A stretch of 64,000 nucleotides of DNA from Saccharolobus caldissimus (GTDB lineage Archaea > Thermoproteota > Thermoprotei_A > Sulfolobales > Sulfolobaceae). The position numbers and the translations under genes were made by a program. Where the stretch lies: contig NZ_AP025226.1 of assembly GCF_020886315.1 (NCBI RefSeq), positions 1,824,001 to 1,888,000 on the forward strand. Reading direction: 5' to 3'. Numbering within the stretch: the first letter of the stretch is position 1; each line of letters opens with the position of its first letter. The notes beneath the pieces were generated by a model, which searched no databases, was not told the DNA's origin, and saw only the letters and a program-made list of their open reading frames with translations. This document shows positions 18,399 to 27,732 of the stretch, piece by piece.

Positions 18399-18947
18399 AT
18401 GGTCCTAGGGAAGGAAACCGAAATGGGATTGAAGGAACTATTCAGAGCAAATGCAGAAGATTTTATGTCGTTAATGTTAATTGCCGAAAAATTAGAACAA
18501 CTTGGTAAAAAAGAAGAGGCAAAAGCATTAAGGGAGAAGGCATTAGTTGAATTAGGACATGCAAAAGCAATATTTGAGACACTATTAAGGCATCAACGAC
18601 TAAATAAAGTAGTAGGCTCAATGGCAAGAGAGGAACAAGACCAACACGTAAGTGAGTATAATAAGGTTGCAATGACAGCAAAACAAGAAGGACATGAAGA
18701 CATAGAAAAAATGCTATGCAGCTTCGCTGAACAAGAAGCAAAAATTGCAGAGACATTAATGAAAGTTTCCAAAGTTTTAGAAGAGATAGCTAAAGAAGAA
18801 GAAATGCAGCACATTAGCGAATATAATAAGGTTGCAATGACAGCAAAACAAGAAGGACATGAAGACATAGAAAAAATGCTATGCAGCTTCGCTGAACAAG
18901 AAGCAAAAATATCTGAAACAATAAAAGCTGTAGCGAAAGCACTATAA
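18399..18947 (+). CDS. Ferritin-like helical protein with an internal duplication
   Basis: 182 residues from ATG 18399; GTG 18390 and ATG 18423 are alternatives. Helical, with ferritin/rubrerythrin-like carboxylate and His patterns: ED near the start, ELGHAKA, EEQDQHVSEY and EEEMQHISEY. The C-terminal half consists of two 55-residue units; a stretch of 30 residues containing EGHEDIEKMLCSF is identical in both, and 89 bp are identical in DNA. A diiron role is possible but the ligand set is not the standard rubrerythrin one, and no rubredoxin domain is present. Confidence 0.6.
   Translation: MVLGKETEMGLKELFRANAEDFMSLMLIAEKLEQLGKKEEAKALREKALVELGHAKAIFETLLRHQRLNKVVGSMAREEQDQHVSEYNKVAMTAKQEGHEDIEKMLCSFAEQEAKIAETLMKVSKVLEEIAKEEEMQHISEYNKVAMTAKQEGHEDIEKMLCSFAEQEAKISETIKAVAKAL
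18657..18745 (+). repeat. Intragenic direct repeat, copy 1 (89 bp)
   Basis: Identical over 89 bp to 18822-18910, offset 165 bp (55 codons). The flanking codons of the two units have diverged, for example DQHVSE versus MQHISE. Confidence 0.97.
18822..18910 (+). repeat. Intragenic direct repeat, copy 2 (89 bp)
   Basis: Second copy of the repeat at 18657-18745, in the same reading frame. Confidence 0.97.
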
Positions 18948-18951
18948 AGCA

Positions 18952-18964
18952 TTTATTTTTTTCC
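18952..18964 (+). terminator. T-rich transcription terminator
   Basis: TTTATTTTTTTCC directly after the stop codon of the ferritin-like gene; archaeal RNA polymerase stops at such U-tracts. Confidence 0.45.
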
Positions 18965-19004
18965 TATTCCTACTTGGTATTACACTTATCTTAAAGGAAA
19001 TCCA

Positions 19005-19012
19005 TTTTAAGT
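19005..19012 (+). promoter_or_regulatory. TATA box for the herA-mre11-rad50-nurA operon
   Basis: TTTTAAGT, 22-29 nt before the ATG at 19034, with a GGAAATCC-like upstream element. Confidence 0.5.
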
Positions 19013-19033
19013 AAGATTAATTATTATTACTGT

Positions 19034-20530
19034 ATGATAATTGGTTACGTTATTGGTTCAGCTACCACGCAAGAGGCTTTAATGTTAGCTGAAAAACCAG
19101 TAAGATTAGGGAACTATGTAATTTTAGAATACGATAACATAAAAGCACTTGGACTAATAACTAATGTCACGCGTGGTAGTTCAATGCTTGATGATGATAT
19201 GAATGATATAGAAATTGTTCAAAGATTAAAAAAGTTCAATAACAGTATTCCCTTTTTTATTAAGGCAAAGATTAAACTCTTATGTAATTTCAATAACAAC
19301 TGTTTAATGCCAGATTTACCACCTGCAGCAGGAACGCCAGTTAGAGAAGCTACAGAGGATGAGTTAAAAAGTGTTTACTCTAATGGAAACATAAGAATAG
19401 GAACATTAGTGGGTACGAAAGTTGAGGTAAAGTTAAATATTAATGCTTTAGCTAGACATCTAGCTATCTTAGCGGCAACTGGTTCGGGCAAATCCAATAC
19501 AGTAGCGGTTCTATCTCAGAGAATCTCAGAATTAGGAGGATCTACAGTAATCTTTGATTATCATGGGGAATATTATGATAGTGATATAAGAAATTTAAAC
19601 AACATAGAGCCAAAGCTTAACCCACTTCATTTAACTCCGAGGGAATTCGCTACATTGCTTGAGATTAGGGAAAACGCTAGCATACAATTTAGAATATTAA
19701 GAAGAGCATTCGTTAAATTTAAAGAGAATATTACGAAAAAAATTCAAGAAGGACAAATATCTTTAAGTAAACTTAATGATGATTTTTCGAAAATAATAGA
19801 GGATTATATTAAAGAAGAAGGAAAAGGAGAAAGAAGAGAAAATCCTACGGAAGAAGTTTTAAATAAATTAGAAGAGTTTATAGATAGATATTCTAGCGTT
19901 ATAGATTTAACAGCACCAGATGTAATTGAAAGGATAAGAAGAGGAAAGGTAAATGTAGTTAATTTAAGTCATTTAGACGAAGATTCTATGGACGCTGTTG
20001 TAGCCCATTATTTAAGGAGGATATTAGATAGCAGAAAGGAATATTTTAGAAAGAAAAATAACGGGCTAAGATTTCCATTAATCTGTATAATTGAGGAAGC
20101 TCACGTATTCCTTTCCAAGAATGAGAATACACTTACTAAATATTGGGCGTCAAGAATAGCTAGAGAGGGTAGAAAATTTGGAGTGGGTTTAACAATTGTA
20201 AGCCAAAGACCTAAAGGATTAGATGAAAATATATTAAGTCAAATGACTAATAAAATCATTCTAAAGATAGTTGAACCTACGGATAAAAAATACGTTCTTG
20301 AGTCTAGCGATAATTTAAGTGAAGATCTAGCTGAACAATTATCATCCTTAGATGTAGGAGAGGCAATAATAATAGGCAAAATCGTTAAATTACCCGCCAT
20401 TGTAAAAATAGACAAATTTGAAGGAAAATTATTAGGAAGTGATCCAGACATGTTATCAGAATGGAGAAAGGCTGAGGAAGAAGAGAGTACTGCCATGGAA
20501 TTTCTAAACTTTGGTTCGGGTGAAATGTAA
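19034..20530 (+). CDS. herA: HerA bipolar DNA helicase/translocase
   Basis: 498 residues. N-terminal HAS-type barrel domain, then a FtsK/HerA ATPase core: Walker A AATGSGKSN (147-155), Walker B CIIEEAH (about 351-357), and an arginine-containing SRIAREGRKFG stretch after it. It forms a hexamer that works with the NurA nuclease to resect DNA ends and generate 3' overhangs for recombination. First gene of the resection operon; its TAA overlaps the mre11 ATG by one base. Confidence 0.96.
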   Translation: MIIGYVIGSATTQEALMLAEKPVRLGNYVILEYDNIKALGLITNVTRGSSMLDDDMNDIEIVQRLKKFNNSIPFFIKAKIKLLCNFNNNCLMPDLPPAAGTPVREATEDELKSVYSNGNIRIGTLVGTKVEVKLNINALARHLAILAATGSGKSNTVAVLSQRISELGGSTVIFDYHGEYYDSDIRNLNNIEPKLNPLHLTPREFATLLEIRENASIQFRILRRAFVKFKENITKKIQEGQISLSKLNDDFSKIIEDYIKEEGKGERRENPTEEVLNKLEEFIDRYSSVIDLTAPDVIERIRRGKVNVVNLSHLDEDSMDAVVAHYLRRILDSRKEYFRKKNNGLRFPLICIIEEAHVFLSKNENTLTKYWASRIAREGRKFGVGLTIVSQRPKGLDENILSQMTNKIILKIVEPTDKKYVLESSDNLSEDLAEQLSSLDVGEAIIIGKIVKLPAIVKIDKFEGKLLGSDPDMLSEWRKAEEEESTAMEFLNFGSGEM

Positions 20531-21663
20531 TGCTAATTATGCATATTTCAGATACTCACTTAGGTAAGAGACAATATTCCCTTATTGAAAGAGAGAAAGA
20601 TGTATATCAAACTTTCTCTCAATTAATTGACATAGCAATAAAGGAGCATGTGAACGCAATTATTCATTCGGGAGACCTATTTGATGTTTTCAATCCTTCT
20701 AATAATGCAATAGTTGAGGCGATAAGGAATCTAAAAAAATTAAAAGAGTCCAACATTCCCTTTATTTCTATACCTGGTGATCATGACACTCCTAAAAGAA
20801 AAGGTTCAGTTTATCCTCATTATATTTTAACTGAACTGGACTTGATAAAAGTGCTAGATCATAAAACTACATATGTCCTCCAAGAGAATAGCATAGAAAT
20901 ATATGGTATACCACACGTTCCGACTGTTTCAAAAATTGCGTTAAAAGAGATATTATCTTCTTTAAAACCTAAGACAAATAAGAGTATATTACTTTTACAT
21001 CAAGGTATAAGACAACTATTACCTTATGAAAGTGCATGGCAAATTGAAATAAACGATCTTCCTAAAGGATTTAAATATTACGCCTTAGGTCATATTCACA
21101 CTAGATGGAAGATACGACGTGAAGACGGATCTATAGTAGCAGTGGCGGGGTCTCCAGATATAATGAGAGAAGAGGAAATAGATGGGTACAATAAATTCGG
21201 AAAAGGAGCTTACCTAATTGACTTCTCAAAAGATGAACCATTAATACAAGATATTAACTTAGAAGTTAGACCACAAAGAGTAGTTACTATAAACACAAAA
21301 AATTTAAAAGCTGAGATAGAAAAGATTAAAAATGAAGTAAAGAGAGAGAAATTGAAGCCACTTTTACATATAATATTGCAAGGAGACCCAATAAGGAAGG
21401 ATTTTCTAAATAGAGCTTTAAGTGACCTTACAGATTTTGTACTTTACTATAGAATATATAAGGATGAGACGAAACAACTTTTAAATAACGAAGAAATCTC
21501 TATACCACAAGATAAAAGTCTTGACAAAATAATTCTTGATTACCTAATAAAACATGAGGGTTTTAGTAATGTTGAGGCAAATTTAATTTTAGAGTTAATA
21601 AAGAACGTAGATAATGAAATAGTAAGTAACGAAATAATTAAAAAATTAGTTGGGTTAGAATAA
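20530..21663 (+). CDS. mre11: Mre11 double-strand break nuclease
   Basis: 377 residues. Phosphodiesterase motifs in order: HISDTHLG (4-11), HSGDLFD (about 46-52), PGDHDTP (about 79-85), LLLHQG, and GHIHTRW (about 190-196), covering the two-metal active site. The C-terminal part is the Rad50-binding and DNA-contacting region. The canonical GNHD motif reads GDHD here. It overlaps herA by one base and is one base away from rad50. Confidence 0.96.
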   Translation: MLIMHISDTHLGKRQYSLIEREKDVYQTFSQLIDIAIKEHVNAIIHSGDLFDVFNPSNNAIVEAIRNLKKLKESNIPFISIPGDHDTPKRKGSVYPHYILTELDLIKVLDHKTTYVLQENSIEIYGIPHVPTVSKIALKEILSSLKPKTNKSILLLHQGIRQLLPYESAWQIEINDLPKGFKYYALGHIHTRWKIRREDGSIVAVAGSPDIMREEEIDGYNKFGKGAYLIDFSKDEPLIQDINLEVRPQRVVTINTKNLKAEIEKIKNEVKREKLKPLLHIILQGDPIRKDFLNRALSDLTDFVLYYRIYKDETKQLLNNEEISIPQDKSLDKIILDYLIKHEGFSNVEANLILELIKNVDNEIVSNEIIKKLVGLE

Positions 21664-21664
21664 A

Positions 21665-24268
21665 ATGAGAATAGAAAAAGTTTTACTAAATAACTTCATT
21701 AGTCATGAAAAATCAGAAGTGGAATTTAAAGGCGAGGTTAATGTAATAATAGGACCTAATGGGGCAGGTAAGAGTTCAATAATAGATGCGATTGCATTTG
21801 GATTGTTTAGAGAACAAAGTAGGGGAGTCGTAGAAAATTTAATTAGAAGGGGAATGAATAGATCTAGTGTTACATTAATTTTAACTGATGACAAAAATAA
21901 AATTATAATTGAAAGAAATATAAGTAAGGGGAATAGTTCTATAGAGGATCGTATATTAGTGAATGGAAAACCGATTGCATACGGTGCAAAAAATGTATCT
22001 AATGAATTGGAAAAGATTTTGGGAATAGACAAGGATGTGGCTTTATCTACAGTAATTGTGAAACAAGATGAATTGGATAAAATATTGGATAATTTTCAAG
22101 ATACTATGAATAGTATTCTTAAATTAGAATTAATAGAAAAATTAATAGATAGTAAAGGACCAATAGCTGAATTTATAAAAAAACTTGAAAATAAACTCGA
22201 AATACTAAATTCATATGAACTTCAGTATAACGATATTAGAAAAAAATTAGAAGAAAAGGAAAAAAGAGTTAAAACTCTAAAGGAAGAAATATTGAAAATA
22301 AATAAGGAAATCGAAGAATTTGAAAGAGAATATCAGAAGTTAAACAATGAATTTCAAATTTTAGAAAATAAAAAGGAAGAATATATAAAAATAAAAACTA
22401 GTTTAGAAGAAAGGAAAAAATTATTAAATAAATTAAAGGAAGAAATTGAAAGATTGGAAAAAGAAACTAAGGAGTTACCTATATTAGAGAAAGAAATTGA
22501 AGAACTAGAAAAATTAAAGGATATTAAAAGAAAAATTGAAAAATATGAACTACTATTAACCAATTATGAAGAGTTAAAAGAGAATATAAGTGATCTTGAG
22601 AAAGAAATTGAAGAAATTGAAAAAAATATTAATAGAAAGAAAGAAATTGAACCTTATTATCGAAAATATATAAGTTTACAGGATGACAAAAATAAGCTGG
22701 AAAAAGAATATAACACATATAGAGAATTAAAAGGTAAAAAGGATTCTAAATTACAAAGTCTTGAAAAACTTAAAAGAGAATTACAAAAAATCTCATTTAA
22801 TCCCAACAAAATCAATGAATTAGAAAACAAAATCAATGAATTAGAGAAAACAAAATCAAATCTAGAGCAAAAAAATGGTGAAATTCAAAGCATGATAAGA
22901 GAAAATATAGAAATAATAAATAATATAAAAAGCGTTAAGACTAATAGATGCCCAGTATGCGGAAGGCCATTAGACAATGAGCATAGAAATAAAATAATTG
23001 AAGAGGCTAATCTTAAAGTTGAAGAGCTTAGAAAGGAGAAGAGCTATATTGAATCGAGGCTAAAAGAAATAATTTTGGAATTAAATAAGGCAAAGTTGGA
23101 TTATAAGAAAAATATAGAGGAAAAAGCAAAATACGAAAAAATAATCATACAAATTAAAGAATATGAAGAGGATATTAGCAGACTAGAAAAAGAACTAGAA
23201 AAGCTAGGAGACATAGAAAAAACTAAGAATGAAATTGAAAAAGAACTAGAAAAGCTAAAAGACTATTATGACGAATATCTCAAATTATCAAAATTTAGTG
23301 AGGATTCTGCAAAAGTTAAAAAAGATAAGCTTATTGAATATAAGAAAAAGAAAGATGAAATTGAAAAAGAACTAATGCCGTTAAAAATCGAATTAGAAGG
23401 AATAAAGAAAGATGAAATTGAAAAAAGAGTAGATGAATTGGAGAAGAAGAGAGTAAAAATCGAATATTTGAAAGGGTTAAAAAGCCGATTAGATAAAGAC
23501 CTAGAAGACTATCAAAACTTAAGGAATGAGATAGAGATCTTAGAGAGGAAATTAATAGAAATATCATTTGATGAAAATAAATATAATATTCTGAAAAATA
23601 ATTTAGAAATTTTACAGAATAATATAAATGGTAAAAAAGTAGAGAAGAGCAGAAAAGAAGGTGAATTAAATAGCGAGATTAATGAAATAACAAATCTAAA
23701 AAATCAACTAAATAACCTTGAGGAACAGCTTAAAAGTAGAGAAAAAATTCAGAATGCTATAAATAAATTAAGAAAAATTAGGGAGGCATTAGGAGAAAAT
23801 AGACTACAAAGTTATATAATAATGGCAACTAAACAAATTATTGAAAACAATTTAAATGACATAATATCTAAGTTTGACTTATCAATCAAAAATGTAGAAA
23901 TCGAACTTGCCCCCAAATCTGGTAAAAGTAGAAGTTCTAAGGGCGGAATAATAGTTTATACTAATAATGGAGAACAATTGCCAATAGTTTCACTTAGTGG
24001 AGGAGAAAAAATAGCAATATCATTAGCATTAAGGCTGGCCATAGCTAGAACATTAATGGCCAATGTTAACTTCTTTATCCTGGACGAACCTACAGTAAAT
24101 CTAGATGAATTAAGAAAGACTTATCTAGTAGATATAATAAAGAGCATTAAAGAGACAGTGCCCCAGATAATAATTGTAACCCATGACGAAGAAATATTAG
24201 CTGCAGCCGATTATGTAATTAGAGTGGAAAAGAGGGGAAATAAAAGTATTGTGAGGGAAGAAACTTGA
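21665..24268 (+). CDS. rad50: Rad50 ATPase with zinc hook
   Basis: 867 residues. Walker A GPNGAGKSS (30-38), long coiled coils, zinc hook CPVCGRPL (429-436), ABC signature LSGGEK (777-782) and Walker B FFILDEP (about 803-809) with VTHDEE after it. It bridges DNA ends and controls Mre11. The coiled coil is highly AT-rich and Lys/Glu-rich, with a short tandem repeat encoding INELEN near residues 379-391. The stop codon overlaps the nurA start (TTGA). Confidence 0.97.
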   Translation: MRIEKVLLNNFISHEKSEVEFKGEVNVIIGPNGAGKSSIIDAIAFGLFREQSRGVVENLIRRGMNRSSVTLILTDDKNKIIIERNISKGNSSIEDRILVNGKPIAYGAKNVSNELEKILGIDKDVALSTVIVKQDELDKILDNFQDTMNSILKLELIEKLIDSKGPIAEFIKKLENKLEILNSYELQYNDIRKKLEEKEKRVKTLKEEILKINKEIEEFEREYQKLNNEFQILENKKEEYIKIKTSLEERKKLLNKLKEEIERLEKETKELPILEKEIEELEKLKDIKRKIEKYELLLTNYEELKENISDLEKEIEEIEKNINRKKEIEPYYRKYISLQDDKNKLEKEYNTYRELKGKKDSKLQSLEKLKRELQKISFNPNKINELENKINELEKTKSNLEQKNGEIQSMIRENIEIINNIKSVKTNRCPVCGRPLDNEHRNKIIEEANLKVEELRKEKSYIESRLKEIILELNKAKLDYKKNIEEKAKYEKIIIQIKEYEEDISRLEKELEKLGDIEKTKNEIEKELEKLKDYYDEYLKLSKFSEDSAKVKKDKLIEYKKKKDEIEKELMPLKIELEGIKKDEIEKRVDELEKKRVKIEYLKGLKSRLDKDLEDYQNLRNEIEILERKLIEISFDENKYNILKNNLEILQNNINGKKVEKSRKEGELNSEINEITNLKNQLNNLEEQLKSREKIQNAINKLRKIREALGENRLQSYIIMATKQIIENNLNDIISKFDLSIKNVEIELAPKSGKSRSSKGGIIVYTNNGEQLPIVSLSGGEKIAISLALRLAIARTLMANVNFFILDEPTVNLDELRKTYLVDIIKSIKETVPQIIIVTHDEEILAAADYVIRVEKRGNKSIVREET

Positions 24269-25281
24269 TAGGGAAAATTTACGATATGCTCATTCAAAAT
24301 CGTCAGCAACTAAAAGACCAAATATATGATATCGCGAGATACCTTGAAAAGGAAATTGGGGAAAAAATATCAAATGTATGGATAGAGTATGAACCTAATT
24401 CTTCTTCAAATGAGAAAAAATTCGTAGCTGTTGACGGTGGCTCCTTTACTAAAGCAATGAGAATAGGAATAATATATACTGTAGACGCTGAAGCCCTAAG
24501 AGGTGATAAAGAGAAAGTAGAAATAATAAATGAAGATGGGAGAATAGGAATATTTAAGCCTGGCAATGACGCTAAAGAGAGGGCAAATCTACTAATGGAA
24601 GCATTAGAATTAAAATTAGCACTAGAAAGTGGAAAATTAGGAGATTACTTACTTTTAGATGGAAGTTTAACGAATAAAATAGGTAAGAAAATTAATACTG
24701 AAAAAATAAGTAAAGAGGAATTAAATATAGTGGAAACAATAGATATAGATAAAATTATCAGCGTTAAAAATGAGGAGAAAATGAGAGAGCTTTTACAATT
24801 ATTAAACCAGTTTTTAATTACTAGAGTTTTAGAGGAATATGATGGCAATGTATTATGGATTTCTAAGACTAGTAGATCTAGAGAGTTATTTAACACTGAT
24901 TACCCAGATATAACGGTATTAGAATTATTCACAAATAGTAGCGGATTTACTAAGCCTTATATAAAAACCATAAATCAAGAGAAGATTCCAGATGTATACG
25001 AATTAGAATTTTTAAGGAAAATGGAATATAGTGTATTTTATGCTAGATTAGGAAAGGGTAATAAAATTATTAAAATCGAAATTGCAGGCAGAATAGACGA
25101 GAGTATAGCGAAAGAAATAATAGATGACCTTTCAGAGGTTGCAATTAAAGGCTATCCTTTTCCACTCCTTAAAGTCCACATGGACGTTAGAATTTCACAA
25201 AACGATAGAAAGAGAATCATAAAGTTATTAGGAAGTAAAATCCACAAGGACATAGAATGGTGGCCTAGTCAATTTTATTAA
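24265..25281 (+). CDS. nurA: NurA 5'-3' nuclease
   Basis: 338 residues. RNase H-like fold; metal-binding Asp57 in AVDGGS and Asp132 in LLLDGS are visible, and a later HMDVRIS near 310 carries another acidic residue. It works inside the HerA hexamer during DNA-end resection. The start is TTG at 24265, overlapping the rad50 stop by 4 bp; ATG 24286 would be an alternative but would shorten the first helix. It ends in a 4-bp overlap with the convergent CDF gene. Confidence 0.94.
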   Translation: MIGKIYDMLIQNRQQLKDQIYDIARYLEKEIGEKISNVWIEYEPNSSSNEKKFVAVDGGSFTKAMRIGIIYTVDAEALRGDKEKVEIINEDGRIGIFKPGNDAKERANLLMEALELKLALESGKLGDYLLLDGSLTNKIGKKINTEKISKEELNIVETIDIDKIISVKNEEKMRELLQLLNQFLITRVLEEYDGNVLWISKTSRSRELFNTDYPDITVLELFTNSSGFTKPYIKTINQEKIPDVYELEFLRKMEYSVFYARLGKGNKIIKIEIAGRIDESIAKEIIDDLSEVAIKGYPFPLLKVHMDVRISQNDRKRIIKLLGSKIHKDIEWWPSQFY

Positions 25282-26096
25282 TCTTCGTTGTATGCTTCAA
25301 ATTGTACAGTAGTATGAGTTATATTGTATTTATCCCTAAGTAAAGAGCAAATTGAACTCCTTATTTTATCGGCCTCTATTATAGTTAAATTTGGGGAAAC
25401 TTTTACATGGAGAGTAGCTACTCTAACGTGATTACATATTGACCAGATATGCAAGTGATGAATATTTGGCTCAATTTTTCTTAACTCTTCTTCAACTTCA
25501 TTTATATCGACTGGAGATCCTTCCATAAATATTAAAAAAGCCTCTTTAAGTAATGGCATAGATATAATTATATTTATCAATATAGTTATAATAGCCCCTA
25601 TAGGATCTAAAATATATATTCTATAAATTAAGATGATTAATCCTATAAAAATACCGATAATATAACTTATAAAATCTGAGAGCAAATGTATATATATTCC
25701 CTTTCTTCCAATGTTGTTTTGATCACCCTCTTGATTGGCAAAATATATCAATATAGAAACAAAAATTGAAGCTAAAATTAATACAAGGGGATTATCTTTA
25801 ATACCGTATAAAATTGAAGTTATTGACTCATAAAGTATAAATACTGAAAGAATTACTATCACTGATATATTAATTAGAGCAACAACTATTTCTAACCTAT
25901 GAAGCCCATAAGTAAATTTTCCATTTGCAATATGATCATTTTTGATTTTGCTTAAAGCCATTGCTGAAAATAATACCGTAAGGAAGTCTATTAAAGAATG
26001 TGAAAACTCGGATAAAATTAAGGGACTAGATGATAAATAATAAGCGGCAAGTAATAAAAGAAGCGAAGAAAAGAGAAGCATCAAAGTTCTTAACAT
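25278..26096 (-). CDS. Cation diffusion facilitator (metal efflux)
   Basis: 272 residues. Six membrane segments and a cytoplasmic C-terminal domain. Metal-site residues are seen in segment 2 (EFSHSLIDF, HxxxD) and segment 5 (HLLSDFIS, HxxxD), the pattern of Zn/Cd/Co-type CDF exporters. The C-terminal domain carries His residues (HHLHIW) typical for metal sensing. It exports divalent metal by proton antiport. Its promoter carries a DtxR-box-like dyad just upstream of the TATA box, so metal-dependent control is likely. Confidence 0.88.
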   Translation of the reverse strand: MLRTLMLLFSSLLLLLAAYYLSSSPLILSEFSHSLIDFLTVLFSAMALSKIKNDHIANGKFTYGLHRLEIVVALINISVIVILSVFILYESITSILYGIKDNPLVLILASIFVSILIYFANQEGDQNNIGRKGIYIHLLSDFISYIIGIFIGLIILIYRIYILDPIGAIITILINIIISMPLLKEAFLIFMEGSPVDINEVEEELRKIEPNIHHLHIWSICNHVRVATLHVKVSPNLTIIEADKIRSSICSLLRDKYNITHTTVQFEAYNED

Positions 26097-26117
26097 ACGA
26101 GAGAATATACTAAAAAC

Positions 26118-26128
26118 ATATAAATAAA
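26118..26128 (-). promoter_or_regulatory. TATA box for the cation efflux gene
   Basis: On the minus strand TTTATTTATAT, 22-32 nt before the ATG at 26096. Confidence 0.5.
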
Positions 26129-26134
26129 CCTTAT

Positions 26135-26149
26135 TTAGGTCAGACCTAA
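26135..26149. promoter_or_regulatory. DtxR-box-like operator
   Basis: TTAGGTCAGACCTAA, a perfect 6-bp inverted repeat around CAG. The half-site TTAGGT equals that of the bacterial DtxR/IdeR consensus TTAGGTTAGGCTAACCTAA. It lies 39-53 nt upstream of the cation efflux start, directly before the BRE/TATA. This suggests an activator site or a repressor site that blocks TFB. Confidence 0.5.
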
Positions 26150-26254
26150 GATCGTTTAATATTCATATTTTTTATATATAAATATTCCTAATAAAAATAT
26201 TCAGAAGTTAATATTAACTATTTTATATATTTGAAAATTACAAAAATTGGGGTT

Positions 26255-26540
26255 TAAAGGGGCCGTAAAACCTCGCCAGCAGGAATAGATAGCCACCTTA
26301 TAATAAAGTTTAAATACCTCCTACGGGGAATTCACATAAAACTAGAGGAAAAACAAAATTAAGTATTACAAGAGAAAAGGAAATAAACAAGGAAGGAGAA
26401 AAACAACATAAGCCCGGTTGCATTAAGGGGATAAAATCCCATTCAAGAGGCTAGCTGTAAAGCCCCTAGAAAACAAAAGGGGATCAAACCCCGAGTAGGA
26501 GGTTGTAACCAAATTACCCTAGGGGCCGAAACACTTAACA
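26255..26540 (+). ncRNA. Candidate IS110 bridge RNA region
   Basis: Between the left end and the transposase start lies about 280 nt of GC-rich, structured sequence. Hairpins: GGGAT/ATCCC (26428-26440), GGGG/CCCC (26479-26492) and GGTT/AACC (26501-26510). The last two are enclosed by an 8-bp stem GCCCCTAG (26462-26469)/CTAGGGGC (26519-26526). In IS110-group elements the region upstream of the transposase encodes the bridge RNA, whose loops pair with target and donor DNA. The loops could not be matched to flanking DNA by eye. Confidence 0.5.
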
Positions 26541-26605
26541 CTATACAAAGAAAACAAGGTATTATGATAGCAAAAAATATCTTGAGAAACGAACAATATT
26601 CAACC

Positions 26606-27712
26606 ATGGAATTAAAGGTTATCAACAAGGCCTTCGCAATTCACAAAGCAAACTAACAGCAGCAAAGGGAGAACTAGTAGTAAATCAAGGCAAATCAACA
26701 GTATACATCAAGGAGATAAGGGAATTCAATTACGACAACGAGGGAATAGAAGAGTTAATCAAATTCTTGGGAGAATACAAGGAGGGAATAATAGAGGCAA
26801 CGGGAGTATACTTCTACTACATACACGAAAGACTAACGGAAAAGGGATACAAGGTAACAGTAATAAACCCACTACACCTAACAGAAATGCTAGGGAAGAA
26901 GACTGACAAACTTGACGCACAAAGATTATTATTAGCACACATGACTGGCGTAATCAAGGGATCATACATACCAACGGGAGAAATAAAGGAGCTAAGAGAA
27001 CTAACTAGATATAGGGAAAGCCTAGTAGAGAAGATAACACAAGTAAAGAACGAGATAAGGAAAATACTAGAATTCGCGGGATACAAGATACAACCATTCG
27101 ACAAGAAGGGAAGACAATTACTGGAGAAACTAGCTAAGGGGGAGGGGCTAAATAAGGAAGAGAAGACGAGTTGAAGGAGAGGTTGGGGAGAAACTTGAAT
27201 GATGCGGAAAAACTAGCGTTGAAACAATTAGTTGAACTGCTAAAGAACTTGGAGAACATGGTTAAGGAGGTTGAGGATATGATAATTTCCAAGATTCCTC
27301 AACCTGTGATTGAGTCCGGGAGTTGGTTTGATTAGTGCCGCAACCATTTACGCTAAGTTTGTTTGGTGATATTTCTCGTTTCTCTAGTTCTAAGGCTGCT
27401 TATGCTGGCTTTGCCCTAAGCAGAGTGATAATGGTGAGCCCCACTCTGGTATGATTAGGGGTAATAAGTACTTGCGTAGTTCTTTTCTTGATTGCTAGGA
27501 ATCTTAAGCCTTTTAACGGGTATTATGAGAGGCTTATTGCTAGGGGTAAGAGTGCTATTAAGGCTACTTGTGCTCTTGCTGGAAAGCTTGCCAGCATTTG
27601 TTATCACGTTATAAAGGATGGTGTTTACAAGGGCGTTGTTAAGAAGAGTTTTAGGGTACCTAGTGGTAAGGAAGTCAACGCCAACTATAAATATGCTAGA
27701 AAAAGTTATTAG
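26606..27712 (+). pseudogene. IS110-family transposase, multiply frameshifted
   Basis: Fragments in order: MELKVINKAFAI from ATG 26606; then, after a shift at about 26641, SQSKLTAAKGELVV in another frame through IEATGVY and KTDKLDA (the E and D-D of the DEDD catalytic set) to a stop at 27174. Later fragments carry SAATIYAKF, GDISRFSSSKAAYAG, the catalytic-Ser region SGMIRGNKYLR and, from 27488 to 27712, the C-terminal helices. The first catalytic Asp should follow FAI and is lost at the first frameshift. At least four lesions in total. Confidence 0.85.
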
Positions 27713-27732
27713 GAAGATTAGTCTAATATATT

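Noticed and set aside
18463-18952. Two antisense open frames in the ferritin-like gene
   Set aside because: They are shadows of a strongly helical coding sequence; the internal repeat in one is the mirror of the sense duplication.
22811-22850. Short tandem repeat in rad50 as a regulatory or mobile element
   Set aside because: It encodes regular coiled-coil heptads (INELEN twice) and needs no other explanation.
26443-26628. Antisense 61-residue open frame in the IS left part
   Set aside because: It covers the structured non-coding region and resembles no protein.
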